Positions 1-9,539 are shown, counted from the first letter of the stretch. The stretch: 57,128 nucleotides of DNA from Lachnospiraceae bacterium (GCA_017623815.1 JAGAOK010000004.1:1-57128); one strand, 5' to 3'. The notes: generated by a model not told the origin, from the sequence alone. Made by a program: numbers and translations.

Positions 1-372
1 TGATTTTAGTTCCACACAATAAATAAAAGCTTCCTCTTTGATTATCAGCACCGATTCCGGAATAGTTACTTTTTTCAATGTTTTATTCTTTTTATCTAAT
101 TTATTTTTACTAAAAGCCCGGTATCCAATCACCTTTACTGGGATCCCTTCAATAGAATCCGGAATTATCACTATCTCTGCATTTCCTTTATATTTGAGAA
201 TTTCAATTCCTTCATATTCTTCGTTATAGCAGTACTTGAAATCTCCGTAAGTTTTGGTTTCTGATGCCCATGCATTTACCGGTGATAGGGCAAAGATAGC
301 TATAACTATCATCAGCAGAGAACATATGGTTTGTAAGTAATGTTGTTTTGTTTTTTGTTTTGTTTTTTTCAT
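1..372 (-). CDS. Secreted leucine-rich-repeat (BspA/LRR_5-type) protein, N-terminal part
   Basis: Reading the minus strand from the ATG at 372 gives 124 codons open to the window edge, so the gene is cut. The start has a GGGG-type ribosome site about 9 bases upstream. Residues 1-37 form a signal peptide: a Lys-rich start, a hydrophobic core (ICSLLMIVIAIFAL) and a likely cleavage after AWA. The exported part contains phrases such as IVIIPDSIEGIPVKVIGYRAF and KKVTIPESV followed by IKEEAF, the typical repeat of BspA-like LRR_5 proteins (treponemal/gut surface proteins). The family is generally extracellular and used for adhesion or as a scaffold; a specific function cannot be given from this fragment. 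It is missed by simple ORF scans because it runs off the edge. Confidence 0.8.
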   Translation of the reverse strand, partial: MKKTKQKTKQHYLQTICSLLMIVIAIFALSPVNAWASETKTYGDFKYCYNEEYEGIEILKYKGNAEIVIIPDSIEGIPVKVIGYRAFSKNKLDKKNKTLKKVTIPESVLIIKEEAFIYCVELKS

Positions 373-401
373 GTTCTATTCCCCTTTTTTTTATAAAAAG
401 C

Positions 402-439
402 AGCAGACTAAAGCAATTACGTAATCACTTTAGTCTGCT
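402..439 (-). promoter_or_regulatory. 12-bp leader hairpin with T-run ahead of the LRR gene
   Basis: AGCAGACTAAAG (402-413) pairs perfectly with CTTTAGTCTGCT (428-439), and the 14-base loop itself contains the palindrome ATTACGTAAT. On the minus strand the stem is followed by CTTTTT, so it can act as an intrinsic terminator. It could end transcription from tex or, because a promoter-like -10 lies just before it (443-448), attenuate the LRR gene. Confidence 0.6.
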
Positions 440-442
440 ACT

Positions 443-448
443 ATTGTA
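443..448 (-). promoter_or_regulatory. Extended -10 box (TGTTACAAT) for the LRR gene
   Basis: The minus strand reads TG-T-TACAAT, a good extended -10 element. I see no convincing -35. The predicted start of transcription is about 436-438, so the RNA would begin directly with the hairpin at 402-439. Confidence 0.4.
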
Positions 449-526
449 ACACATCTCTCTATAAAAGAAAACACGTGTTCATGTCGTATTTTACGTCTTT
501 CATGCACAAGCCATGGTTTTGGAAGC

Positions 527-2899
527 CTATTTCCCTATTTTCATTGTAAGCTGAATACGTTTCTTGGCTACATCCACTGTCATAACCTGTACTTCCACGA
601 TATCGCCCACGCTGACTGCCTCAAGCGGATGCTTGATAAAACGATCGGTCATCTGTGAAATATGTACCAGACCATCCTGATGCACTCCGATATCCACAAA
701 TGCTCCGAAATCGATTACATTACGTACCGTTCCTTTTAAGATCATTCCCGGCTTTAAGTCCTTCAGATCCAGAACATCGCTGCGAAGAATCGGTGTCGGC
801 ATATCATCACGAGGATCGCGCGCCGGTTTTTCCAATTCTTTCAAAATGTCGGTCAGCGTAATCTCACCGATACCGAGTTGCTCTGCCATCTTTTTCTTAT
901 CCTTAATCTTGCGTTCCAGACCGCCGATTCCTTCCGAAACCGTTCCGCCGCTCTTAGCATCACCGGATGGTTTCGCTGCGGATGCATCTGCGCCGGAAGA
1001 TAAGCTTACACCGCCCATTGCCTGCGCAAGTGCTTTACCCATAGCTGTGTTGGTGTTTCGGATGACAACCTGCTTTTCTTTTTTCACCGATTTCTTCTTC
1101 TCCGAAGGAGCCGCTGCTTTTTTCGGATTCAGGCGTTCCTTTGCCGCTTTTTTCTGAGCTTCTTTTACATCTTCCATCGTAAGTCCTGTCAGCTCCAGAA
1201 GCTTTTGCACTGCCTCATACGACTCCGGATGTACACTGGTTGCATCCAAAGGATTTTCTCCGTCTGTGATTCGCATAAACCCTGCACACTGCTCGTACGC
1301 TTTCGGTCCGAGTTTTGCAACCTTTAACAGCTGCTTACGATTCGTAAAACGGCCGTTCGTCTCTCTGTAATCTACAATGTTCTTTGCAATCACCTTGGAA
1401 ATGCCGGAAATATGTTCAAGGAGCGAAGCCGATGCGGTATTTAAATCCACTCCGACCTTATTTACGCAGTCTTCAACCACACCTTCGAGAGCCTCTCCGA
1501 GTTTCTTCTGATTCATGTCATGCTGATACTGTCCGACCCCGATGGACTGCGGATCAATCTTTACCAGTTCCGCAAGCGGATCCTGCAAACGACGTGCAAT
1601 CGATGTTGCACTTCTCTGTCCGACATCAAAATTCGGAAACTCTTCCGTTGCAAGCTTGGATGCGGAATAAACAGAAGCTCCCGCTTCATTTACAATCACA
1701 TATTCCACCTTGGTATCGAGTTCTTTTAACAGCTCCACGATGACCTGCTCGGATTCACGGGACGCAGTTCCGTTTCCGACCGAAATCAGGGATACGTTAT
1801 ATTTTTTAATGATCTTTTTCAAGATTTCTTTTGACTCTTTTATCTTATTTTGCGGCTCCGTCGGGAAGATAACCGTGGTATCAAGCACCTTTCCTGTCGG
1901 ATCCACCACCGCCAGTTTACACCCGGTTCTAAATGCCGGATCCCAGCCGAGCACCACACGACCTGCGATTGGCGGCTGCAAAAGAAGCTGCTCTAAGTTC
2001 TTACCAAATACTGTAATTGCTCCATCCTCTGCCTTTTCCGTCAGTTCGTTACGGATTTCACGTTCAATGGCCGGGGCAATCAGGCGGCTGTAGCTGTCTG
2101 CTATGGTCTCCTTTAACAGCGGAGTTGTTTCCGGATTGTCATTGATAATGGTTTGTTTCTCAAGATATCCCAAAATGCGGTCCACCGGAGCTTCCACCTT
2201 TACCACCAGCATTTTTTCTTTTTCGCCGCGGTTTAATGCCAGCGTTCTGTGTCCTACCACTTTCTTGATCGGTTCTTCATATTCATAGTACATTTCATAA
2301 ACACTCTGTTCTTTGGCATCTTTAGCGCTACTGATGATCTTACCTTCCTCAAACGTCAGATTACGAATATAGATACGATAATCTGCCTCATCGGAAATCT
2401 TCTCGGCGATGATATCCTTTGCCCCGTCAAGCGCTTCTTTTACGGAAGCCACACCTTTTTCTTCATCCACATATTTTTCTGCTTCCAGCAAAATGGAATC
2501 GGAAATTTCCTGTGCAAGGATGATTTCTGCAAGTGGTTCCAGTCCTTTTTCCTTCGCAACCGATGCACGCGTTTTTCTCTTCTGCTTATACGGACGATAG
2601 AGATCCTCTACCACTACCAGTGTTTCTGCCGCCAGAATTTTTTCTTTCAACTCATCCGTAAGTTTTCCCTGTTCTTCAATGGAAGAAAGAACACTTTGTT
2701 TCTTATCCTCCAGATTGCGAAGATAATTCAGACGCTCATAGAGATTACGCAGCACTTCATCATTCAGTGCCCCTGTCACCTCTTTACGGTAACGGGCGAT
2801 AAACGGAATGGTATTTCCTTCATCAATCAGTTTGATGGTCGCTTCCACCTGTTCCTTTTTAATATTCAGTTCCTGTGCAAGTTTTACGTTGATGTCCAT
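527..2899 (-). CDS. tex: Tex-family S1 RNA-binding transcription accessory protein
   Basis: This 790-residue cytoplasmic protein has the full Tex order: a helical N-terminal Tex domain (about 1-200, with the motif IPFIARYRKEVTGALND), a YqgF/RNase-H-like domain from about 315 (VLGWDPAFRTGCKLAVVD), helix-hairpin-helix units around 490-570 (LLEHISGISKVIAKNIVDYR), and a C-terminal S1 domain (about 715-787, MILKGTVRNVIDFGAFVDIG). Tex proteins bind nucleic acid and affect transcription. It is longer than the usual 720 or so residues because of a Lys/Ala/Ser/Gly-rich linker at about 605-690 between HhH and S1. The ATG at 2899 has an AAGGAG site. It appears to stand alone, divergent from the gene at 3038. 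Confidence 0.93.
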   Translation of the reverse strand: MDINVKLAQELNIKKEQVEATIKLIDEGNTIPFIARYRKEVTGALNDEVLRNLYERLNYLRNLEDKKQSVLSSIEEQGKLTDELKEKILAAETLVVVEDLYRPYKQKRKTRASVAKEKGLEPLAEIILAQEISDSILLEAEKYVDEEKGVASVKEALDGAKDIIAEKISDEADYRIYIRNLTFEEGKIISSAKDAKEQSVYEMYYEYEEPIKKVVGHRTLALNRGEKEKMLVVKVEAPVDRILGYLEKQTIINDNPETTPLLKETIADSYSRLIAPAIEREIRNELTEKAEDGAITVFGKNLEQLLLQPPIAGRVVLGWDPAFRTGCKLAVVDPTGKVLDTTVIFPTEPQNKIKESKEILKKIIKKYNVSLISVGNGTASRESEQVIVELLKELDTKVEYVIVNEAGASVYSASKLATEEFPNFDVGQRSATSIARRLQDPLAELVKIDPQSIGVGQYQHDMNQKKLGEALEGVVEDCVNKVGVDLNTASASLLEHISGISKVIAKNIVDYRETNGRFTNRKQLLKVAKLGPKAYEQCAGFMRITDGENPLDATSVHPESYEAVQKLLELTGLTMEDVKEAQKKAAKERLNPKKAAAPSEKKKSVKKEKQVVIRNTNTAMGKALAQAMGGVSLSSGADASAAKPSGDAKSGGTVSEGIGGLERKIKDKKKMAEQLGIGEITLTDILKELEKPARDPRDDMPTPILRSDVLDLKDLKPGMILKGTVRNVIDFGAFVDIGVHQDGLVHISQMTDRFIKHPLEAVSVGDIVEVQVMTVDVAKKRIQLTMKIGK

Positions 2900-3000
2900 G
2901 TATAACTCTCCTTATTATTCTCTTATACCGGCCAGTTTCCTGCCCGCCACTCTTCTTTCAAGTATAATCAAAAAAAAGGCTTTCTTCAATCTTTATTTCA

Positions 3001-3009
3001 TGCTATGAT
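3001..3009 (+). promoter_or_regulatory. Extended -10 box for the 3038-4712 gene group
   Basis: TGC-TATGAT stands 28 bases before the ATG at 3038 and is followed by a good AAAGGAG site. No clear -35 is present, consistent with an extended -10 promoter. Confidence 0.45.
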
Positions 3010-3037
3010 TAATTTATAGAAACAAAGGAGTCATTTT

Positions 3038-3484
3038 ATGGATCAGAACAACGGACAGCAGGATTTTCAAGAATATTTAGATGCTTCTGCTGCCATTCAG
3101 TACACAACAGAACAGCCGGGCAAGCCCAATACATTTACCATGCTTTCGGTTTTGACCGGAATCTTTGCCTTTATGTCATGCAGTTTTATTTTTACTGCAC
3201 TCATTGCCGGAGGGCTAAGTATTTTATTTGCCATCCTTTCTAAGGGCAAATATTCAAAGATGCATTTCATGGCAAAATCAGGCATTGCTGCCTCCATTGC
3301 CGGAATCGTACTCTCTGTCATCATTACTTCTTCTGTCGTGTATCTCGTATTTAACAGTCCACAGTACAGGGAATTACTCAACACAACTTACGAGTCCATG
3401 TACGGAATGACTTTTGACGAAGCATTAGAAGAAATCTATCCATCCACACAAGGAGGTGGAATCTATGACAATACCGGGAATTAG
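3038..3484 (+). CDS. Small membrane protein, DUF4190-like
   Basis: The 148-residue product has a polar N-terminus (1-30) and two or three membrane segments: about 35-65 (MLSVLTGIFAFMSCSFIFTA and following) and about 82-105 (GIAASIAGIVLSVIITSSVV). The spacing and the LSILFAILSKG phrase between helices resemble DUF4190-type bacterial membrane proteins, whose function is unknown. The start has AAAGGAG seven bases upstream. Its 3' end overlaps the next gene by 20 bases and contains that gene's ribosome site, so the two are translationally linked. Confidence 0.75.
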   Translation: MDQNNGQQDFQEYLDASAAIQYTTEQPGKPNTFTMLSVLTGIFAFMSCSFIFTALIAGGLSILFAILSKGKYSKMHFMAKSGIAASIAGIVLSVIITSSVVYLVFNSPQYRELLNTTYESMYGMTFDEALEEIYPSTQGGGIYDNTGN

Positions 3485-3971
3485 CGGATATACAGGAGCA
3501 TATTCTTATGGCCCATATTCTGCCCTCCGTCCTACGGATCCTGCTCAGTCAACAGACAAAGTCACAAAAAATCCGGGAGCTTCCGATGTCAAAAATGCCG
3601 GAAGAGCTTCTTCGCCTGCTGACTGCCAAACATGTCAGGAGCGCAAATATCAGGACGGATCGGACGAAATGGTTTCCTTCAAATCTGCTGCTCATATTTC
3701 ACCAAACGCTGCTGCTACTACCGTCAGAGGACATGAACAGGAGCATGTTGCAAATGCATATAAAAAAGCAGCACAGGGCGATGGCAAAGTACTTCAGGCC
3801 AGTGTTCGGCTGAAAACAGCGGTATGTCCGGAATGCGGACGTTCCTATGTTGCCGGCGGAGAAACCACCACAAAAATCATGTATTCCAACGAGGAAAACC
3901 CTTACCAGAAAGCCCTCAAAAAGGCACAGGAATCTGTTTTTGCCGGTATGAATTTCGATGCTGCTGTCTAA
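3465..3971 (+). CDS. Putative HEXXH zinc metalloprotease-like protein
   Basis: The ATG at 3465 follows AGGAGG by eight bases and is preferred over the GTG at 3456, which lies inside that ribosome site; it gives 168 residues. No signal peptide or membrane segment is visible. The central part carries VRGHEQEHVANAY, a perfect HEXXH motif (H-E-Q-E-H). It is followed by a CPECGR zinc-knuckle pair, and an upstream CQTC pair could complete a four-cysteine site. The HEQEH region resembles the conserved core of the SprA-related/CJM1_0395 family of putative metalloproteases, but I cannot confirm that by search. The gene sits between two small membrane-protein genes with overlapping or 20-base spacing. 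Confidence 0.7.
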   Translation: MTIPGISGYTGAYSYGPYSALRPTDPAQSTDKVTKNPGASDVKNAGRASSPADCQTCQERKYQDGSDEMVSFKSAAHISPNAAATTVRGHEQEHVANAYKKAAQGDGKVLQASVRLKTAVCPECGRSYVAGGETTTKIMYSNEENPYQKALKKAQESVFAGMNFDAAV

Positions 3972-3992
3972 AAAACTATTTTGGAGTTGTAT

Positions 3993-4712
3993 ATGAACCA
4001 GTTAAAACCATCCTCTGCTTTAAAGGCAGATGCCAGAGAAATTCTTCTTGGCAAATATAAAACCGTTGTTTTGGCCTACCTTCTCATGCAGCTTATTACT
4101 TCAAGCATTCTGACTTTTATAGAGCTGCAGGTCAATGTACAGACAACAACCGGTTTGCTTTTGTACTACGCCGTTTCCTTTATTGTAGCAATACTTTCCA
4201 CCGTGTTTGTTGTAGGTCAAAATCATTTGTACCTAAACATATACCGCTGCCAGCCATTTGAAACAGGAAACATCTGGATTGGCTTTAAAACTTGTGCAGA
4301 CCGGGCAATTCTTGCGTATCTGCTGATTGCTGCAAAAATTGTACTTTCTGCAGTTCCGTGCATCCTTGCTACAGCAATCATGCTCACAACTCAAAACTAT
4401 TATTTTGCACTAATCGTCGGAGGCTGCGCTATATTCTGGATTATCAGCAGCGCACTGATTGAACTTGATTATTCACAGGTATTTTATCTGATTTTAGATC
4501 ATCCTGATATGTCAGTAACCGCTCTTCTTTCCGAAAGCAAAGCTTTGATGAAGGGACATCGAGGAAGTTATCTCTATCTTATGGTCAGCTTTATCGGAAT
4601 ACAGTTGTTATCTGCACTAACCTTCGGTATTGGTATGTTTTGGGCGTATCCATACATTACCGCAACCAAAACCGGATACTATTTAGAACTAAAAAAAAGA
4701 AACACTGACTAG
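3993..4712 (+). CDS. DUF975 family membrane protein
   Basis: The 239-residue protein starts with the DUF975 hallmark LKADAREILLGKYKT, followed by about six membrane segments and a C-terminal KALMKGHRGSYLYLMVSFIG motif, both typical of this Firmicute family of unknown function. The ATG at 3993 has TTTGGAG at a proper distance; the in-frame TTG at 3981 lies within that site and is unlikely to be the start. It is the last gene of the plus-strand group and converges on the DUF2225 gene, with stop codons overlapping inside a palindrome. Confidence 0.85.
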   Translation: MNQLKPSSALKADAREILLGKYKTVVLAYLLMQLITSSILTFIELQVNVQTTTGLLLYYAVSFIVAILSTVFVVGQNHLYLNIYRCQPFETGNIWIGFKTCADRAILAYLLIAAKIVLSAVPCILATAIMLTTQNYYFALIVGGCAIFWIISSALIELDYSQVFYLILDHPDMSVTALLSESKALMKGHRGSYLYLMVSFIGIQLLSALTFGIGMFWAYPYITATKTGYYLELKKRNTD

Positions 4713-4730
4713 TCAGCGTTTCTTTTTTCT
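4691..4730. terminator. Bidirectional terminator containing both stop codons
   Basis: A run of A's, GAAAC, the perfect palindrome CTGACTAGTCAG (centre 4710/4711), GTTTC and a run of T's form a long stem with one A/C mismatch. It works as a T-tailed terminator in either direction. The plus gene ends with TAG at 4710-4712 and the minus gene with TAG at 4709-4711, both within the loop region. Confidence 0.85.
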
Positions 4731-5566
4731 TTTATTTTTTCTTTCAGAACATCTCTTACATCTCTTGCTTTTTCTTTCACGCGGGCATTCGCTTCTTTGG
4801 ATGCAATTACACCACTTAACACCTTAAGTGAAAGATCATATTGTTCACATTCCATTGCAAGGACTGCAATCAGATAATCCATCGTTGTTTCGTCCATTCC
4901 GCACATCGGGAATCCCTCCGACTGGCACGCTGTAATAAACCCTTCCAACGCATTTGCAAGATATTCTTTTTCCATTCTTGCGTACGCATCTCTTCGTTCC
5001 TTATATTCCGGCGCACTCTGATCCAGTGCCTCTGCCATTCCTCTTACGAGCCATCCTGTCTTCAGACATATATATGCTTTCTCACTGGCCTTTGCCTTCT
5101 TTACAATTGCACATGCAAGTGTCAGTTTATATCGTTCCAAAGCCTGTTCATGCGTATACGTATCGCCTTCCATCGGATGCGGGCGATAATGATCACATAT
5201 GTTGGTCCGGATCATTTTCAGCTGCATGGATGTCATATACTTAAAGTAACGACTAAGAGCAGCATAACCGCAATGCGGACACGCGATCGTCTCATATTTC
5301 ATCATATCAATATTCTCATACCGCGGTCGCAAATCCATGTCCGTCCCAAGCATACGAATCTTTCCTGCACGTATCGTTTTTGACTTAAACTCCTGATCAC
5401 ATACCGGACATGTGTAACTTTTGTCAAACAACATGTCCTCTTCCTTTATTTCAACCGTTTGGCTACCTTTTTTATCTTTATCCGATTGCTTTTCCGGCTT
5501 ATCATATAAATTTATGCCTTCAAGATTAGCAAGCCCTAAAGAACCGAGTCCTGACAACAAACCCAT
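4709..5566 (-). CDS. DUF2225 zinc-ribbon/TPR-like protein
   Basis: This 285-residue soluble protein has two CxxC pairs near the N-terminus (YTCPVCDQEF at about 52 and IACPHCGYAAL at about 95), followed by a helical half with TPR-like content. That is the architecture of the DUF2225 family found widely in Clostridia; its function is unknown. The ATG at 5566 has an AGGGAGA site. It follows glnS by 24 bases and is likely cotranscribed with it. Its last residues (KRNAD) mirror those of the convergent gene (KRNTD) because both are encoded by one palindrome. Confidence 0.85.
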   Translation of the reverse strand: MGLLSGLGSLGLANLEGINLYDKPEKQSDKDKKGSQTVEIKEEDMLFDKSYTCPVCDQEFKSKTIRAGKIRMLGTDMDLRPRYENIDMMKYETIACPHCGYAALSRYFKYMTSMQLKMIRTNICDHYRPHPMEGDTYTHEQALERYKLTLACAIVKKAKASEKAYICLKTGWLVRGMAEALDQSAPEYKERRDAYARMEKEYLANALEGFITACQSEGFPMCGMDETTMDYLIAVLAMECEQYDLSLKVLSGVIASKEANARVKEKARDVRDVLKEKIKEKRNAD

Positions 5567-5590
5567 AATACATCTCCCTATTATTTACAC

Positions 5591-7285
5591 TTATTTCGGA
5601 AGTTTAAAGGAACTCTTAAGTGATACAATGCGGTTAAATACAAGCGCATCCTCTTTCGAATCCTTATAATCTACCGTGAAAAATCCATTTCTTACAAACT
5701 GGAAACTATCGAAAGCCTTTGCCCCTTCAATCGCCGGCTCAATATAACAGTTCTCAAGCACCTGAAGTGAATTCGGATTTAAATTCAGACTTCCGTCCTC
5801 GTTATAAACCCCCTTCTCTTCATCAATCAGATTCTCATACAAACGCGTTGTCACTTTTACTGCTTTTGAAACAGGTACCCAGTGAATCGTTCCTTTTACT
5901 TTTCTCTCTGAGAAACCGGAACCGGCCTTTGTTGCAGGGTCATAGGTACAATGAACAACTGTTACATTTCCATCTTCATCCGTTTCATATCCCGTACAGG
6001 TTACAAAATATGCATGCATCAGACGCACTTCATTTCCCGGGAACAGGCGGAAGTATTTCTTCGGCGGCTCAATCATAAAGTCTTCACGCTCAATGTAAAG
6101 TTCTCTCTCAAACGGAACCTGATGGCTGCCAAGCTCCGGATTCTCCATATTGTTGGCTGCCTCAAGCATCTCAACCTGTCCTTCCGGATAGTTATCAATC
6201 ACTAATTTAATCGGATCAAGCACTGCCATCATACGTGCTTTCTTTAATTTAAGATCCTCTCTTACACAGTACTCAAGCATCGCATATTCTGCGGATGAAT
6301 TCGCTTTGGAAACACCGCAAAGTTCTACGAACTTCTTGATGGATTCCGGTGTAAATCCTCTTCTGCGAAGGGCCGCAATGGATACAAGACGCGGATCGTC
6401 CCAGCCGTCCACAATCTTATCTTCTACTAATTTTTTAATGTATCTCTTACCTGTTACCACATTGGTCAGATACATTTTTGCAAACTCAATCTGACGCGGA
6501 GGCCTTGGATACTCGAGTTCTCTTACCACCCAGTCATACAGAGGTCTGTGGTCCTCAAACTCAAGCGTACAAATGGAATGTGTAATTCCCTCGATGGCGT
6601 CCTCAATCGGATGCGCAAAATCATACATCGGATAAATACACCACTTATCTCCCGTATTGTGATGTGTCATGTGTGCCACACGATAGATAATCGGATCACG
6701 CATGTTGATATTCGGTGACGTCATGTCGATTTTCGCACGAAGAACCTTACTTCCGTCTTCGTACATACCGTTTTTCATGTTTTCAAATAATTCTAAATTC
6801 TCTTCAATGCTTCGGTCACTGTACGGGTCCTTCTTCCCCGGCTCTTTGAGTGTACCTCTATACTCACGAATCTGCTCCGGTGAAAGATCGGATACATACG
6901 CTTTCCCTTTTTTGATAAGCTTTACGGCTCCTTCATACATCTCTTCAAAATAGTCAGATGCAAAAAACAGACGATCCTCCCAGTCTGCTCCCAGCCACTG
7001 GATATCCGCTTTGATCGACTCTACAAACTCGATTTTTTCCTTGGTCGGGTTTGTGTCATCAAAACGCATATTAAACTTACCTCCATACTGCTGTGCAAGG
7101 CCATAGTTTAATAAAATACTCTTTGCATGTCCGATATGGAGATATCCGTTCGGCTCCGGCGGAAATCTCGTATGCACTGTATCATAAACACCTTCCGCAA
7201 GGTCTTTATCAATTTCCTGTTCAATAAAATTTCTGGAAACAACTTCTTTTTCCTGCGTTTGTTCCATCATGTCTTTGTTTTCCAT
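5591..7285 (-). CDS. glnS: Glutamine-tRNA ligase
   Basis: This 564-residue class I synthetase charges tRNA-Gln with glutamine. It shows the HIGH signature (LHIGHAK), the NMRFDDTNP segment, the GWDDPRL motif and the C-terminal anticodon-binding beta-barrels of bacterial GlnRS. The position of the KMSKS loop (VMSKR in E. coli) reads TGKRYIKKL, so the central Ser is Gly while the Lys-Arg is kept. The ATG at 7285 is chosen because AGAGG lies about ten bases upstream; the TTG at 7294 lies too close to that site. A dedicated GlnRS means the cell need not rely on the Gln-tRNA amidotransferase route for glutamine. Confidence 0.95.
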   Translation of the reverse strand: MENKDMMEQTQEKEVVSRNFIEQEIDKDLAEGVYDTVHTRFPPEPNGYLHIGHAKSILLNYGLAQQYGGKFNMRFDDTNPTKEKIEFVESIKADIQWLGADWEDRLFFASDYFEEMYEGAVKLIKKGKAYVSDLSPEQIREYRGTLKEPGKKDPYSDRSIEENLELFENMKNGMYEDGSKVLRAKIDMTSPNINMRDPIIYRVAHMTHHNTGDKWCIYPMYDFAHPIEDAIEGITHSICTLEFEDHRPLYDWVVRELEYPRPPRQIEFAKMYLTNVVTGKRYIKKLVEDKIVDGWDDPRLVSIAALRRRGFTPESIKKFVELCGVSKANSSAEYAMLEYCVREDLKLKKARMMAVLDPIKLVIDNYPEGQVEMLEAANNMENPELGSHQVPFERELYIEREDFMIEPPKKYFRLFPGNEVRLMHAYFVTCTGYETDEDGNVTVVHCTYDPATKAGSGFSERKVKGTIHWVPVSKAVKVTTRLYENLIDEEKGVYNEDGSLNLNPNSLQVLENCYIEPAIEGAKAFDSFQFVRNGFFTVDYKDSKEDALVFNRIVSLKSSFKLPK

Positions 7286-7346
7286 AATCTTCAAACCTCT
7301 TTATACATTAATTTTATATTTTATCATATCATAATCCATGCAGAAA

Positions 7347-9539
7347 TTAAAGATTTTCTTTTTCTGCCAGACTTCTCTCAATTCGCATATATAAATACGA
7401 AATCGCAAGTGCAATGACACCGACTACCAGGAAGGAAATCACGCGATCTGCAGACTGTGCATCCGCAAAATCCACAAGCAAAAGTTTTGCACATACGAAC
7501 AATGACATACACAGTCCGTAAACACGAACACTTTTCACCTTAAACCAGAAACCGACTCCAACCGATGCGATTGCAATAATCATAAGTAATATACTGACTG
7601 CAATCGGAAGTTCAATGTTATATGCAAACACCATATAGGTAAAGAAAATTGTCAACGCATGCGTTCTTCCCTTTACAATATTTTCCGTCCTCGTTCCGCT
7701 GTCCTCAGAGAACAGAAGCATCAAAAGCACTGATTCCACAAGCAGAACAATTGTCATCGAAATACGATTCGGATCCTCGATTTCACTCACACTTGCCAAA
7801 AGACTGATTGCGTTATATACCCATGCAAAACTAACCAAAGCTTTTACATTTGATGTCCGATACATCTCCACCTTCGTAAAAAGTGCCACACAAAGAAGCA
7901 GGAATATAAGCGAAAGCGGAATTGCAATTTCAAGTACCTCAAAACCAAACAATCCGAACATCCAAAGCACGGACATCAGAAGAATTTCATGGAATGCTTT
8001 GTCTTTTTTGATTCCCACGACAGAAAGCACCAATGCGGCCAGAAGCACATACTGCATATTCGTATCCGAAGTCATATTCAAAAGGAACAGAAGCGCCGTA
8101 CCGATTGACATCACGCAATCCGGAATCCGCAGTTCCTCATTCCATATACGGCTAAGAACCTTATACATCAGATAAAGCACTGCCACACCAAGCAAAAACT
8201 CTTTTTTGGTCATGCTGCTGCACACAAGCACAAAGCACACCGTAAAGCAATGCAATCCGGTCCAGCGGATTTTCGCCTCGCTGCGAAGATAAATTCCTGC
8301 TCCGTGGATCAACGCAAGCACAAGTGCTGCAACAACATAAAACTTTTCGTCCCATACTGCAAATGCCAAAAGCGCATGCATCCAAATATGTCCCGTAACA
8401 TAAAATCCCACAAGGCTGCCTTCCAGTTTCGCACCATAATAAATTGCATAATGAATCAAAAGCATCGAGGCCAGAAAAGCAAACACCCAGCCTGCGGCGA
8501 TTTCCGACGTCCATGCCATTATCATGAGATAAGAAGACGCCAGTATATTTGCCGATACATGCACATTTCGCACTGCCCGGTCATTCTCACCTACCGGAAG
8601 CAGCAGATAAATCACATTAACGATCAGCAGAATCACACACGGAACCACAAACTCTGCCACCGATTCAAAGCGATCCAGAGGCATCAGGGAAATATAACAT
8701 CCTAAAATACCAATCATACGGAGCGACGCCGATTCGCGTTTGCGACTAAGCAGCAGCGCAAACACCGAAACCGCAACCGTCGCCATCAGGGCTGCCACGG
8801 AATTCATCGTATGTAGATACAGGTAATTGAGTATCGTTGCGGTATACAAAACACAGACTCCGATTCCCGTTACTGCCTGCGCAAAACGCTCCAAATGTTT
8901 GCGTAATTTTAATTCCGAAAAGGCAATAACAACGCCTGCCAGCACATAGAAGAAAATTCCCTGCTGAAGATTGTCCATAAAGTTCAGACCGAAAATCACA
9001 AGAGCCGCGATAATAAACAACGCTCCCACAATACTCAGCACAACTGCTCCGATACCAAACTCCATATCTTTTTTCTTGGCAAGACGACTTTCGACCACCT
9101 CTTTTGGTTGCTCTGTGGTCTGCGGTTCCGCCACCACTTTGGGCTGCACTTTGACCTGTGGTTCCACCAGCACTTTTGGCTGCTCTGTAGCCTGCGGAAA
9201 CGGCTCTGCAATAAGCAACTCTTCCACAGAATCCGGCTCTGCCGACTGTATCGGCTCCGGTTGCAGCACTTCTTCCTGCTGTCTTTTTAAATATATTTCG
9301 TAGTTCTTATAAAGATTTTCCGACAAATCATCCAGTTTTACCTGCTCTCTGCAAAGCACTTCCTCCATCTTTTTCAAATAGCCAAGGAATGCTTCTTCTT
9401 TGACCTCTTTTCTCTTTTCCGCAATAAACAAAAGAAGTTCACCTATGCGGTCAGTTTTTTTGACCTCTTTGTCATACGGCTCCATCCCCAGATGCTTTTC
9501 AATCCTTGAAAGCCGTTCTCTAAGTTCTCTATCTTCCAT
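7347..9539 (-). CDS. Large polytopic membrane protein, DUF2339-like
   Basis: The 730-residue protein has a cytoplasmic N-terminus with coiled-coil character (1-95) and a Pro/Glu/Val-rich linker at about 95-150 with imperfect repeats of QPKVxxEPQ. The remainder consists of about 18-20 consecutive hydrophobic helices. This layout (coiled coil, Pro-rich linker, many helices) is that of the DUF2339 family, whose role is unknown. Its start overlaps the end of the GGDEF-EAL gene by 11 bases, so the two are translationally coupled. glnS follows after 61 bases. Confidence 0.75.
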   Translation of the reverse strand: MEDRELRERLSRIEKHLGMEPYDKEVKKTDRIGELLLFIAEKRKEVKEEAFLGYLKKMEEVLCREQVKLDDLSENLYKNYEIYLKRQQEEVLQPEPIQSAEPDSVEELLIAEPFPQATEQPKVLVEPQVKVQPKVVAEPQTTEQPKEVVESRLAKKKDMEFGIGAVVLSIVGALFIIAALVIFGLNFMDNLQQGIFFYVLAGVVIAFSELKLRKHLERFAQAVTGIGVCVLYTATILNYLYLHTMNSVAALMATVAVSVFALLLSRKRESASLRMIGILGCYISLMPLDRFESVAEFVVPCVILLIVNVIYLLLPVGENDRAVRNVHVSANILASSYLMIMAWTSEIAAGWVFAFLASMLLIHYAIYYGAKLEGSLVGFYVTGHIWMHALLAFAVWDEKFYVVAALVLALIHGAGIYLRSEAKIRWTGLHCFTVCFVLVCSSMTKKEFLLGVAVLYLMYKVLSRIWNEELRIPDCVMSIGTALLFLLNMTSDTNMQYVLLAALVLSVVGIKKDKAFHEILLMSVLWMFGLFGFEVLEIAIPLSLIFLLLCVALFTKVEMYRTSNVKALVSFAWVYNAISLLASVSEIEDPNRISMTIVLLVESVLLMLLFSEDSGTRTENIVKGRTHALTIFFTYMVFAYNIELPIAVSILLMIIAIASVGVGFWFKVKSVRVYGLCMSLFVCAKLLLVDFADAQSADRVISFLVVGVIALAISYLYMRIERSLAEKENL

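Noticed and set aside
2249..2905. 218-codon plus-strand frame opposite tex
   Set aside because: It is antisense to a clear Tex gene, reads as Phe/Ile/His-rich shadow and has no ribosome site.
9060..9300. Tandem DNA repeat
   Set aside because: The repetition of QPKV and EPQ is a protein linker in the DUF2339-like gene, too imperfect for a DNA repeat.
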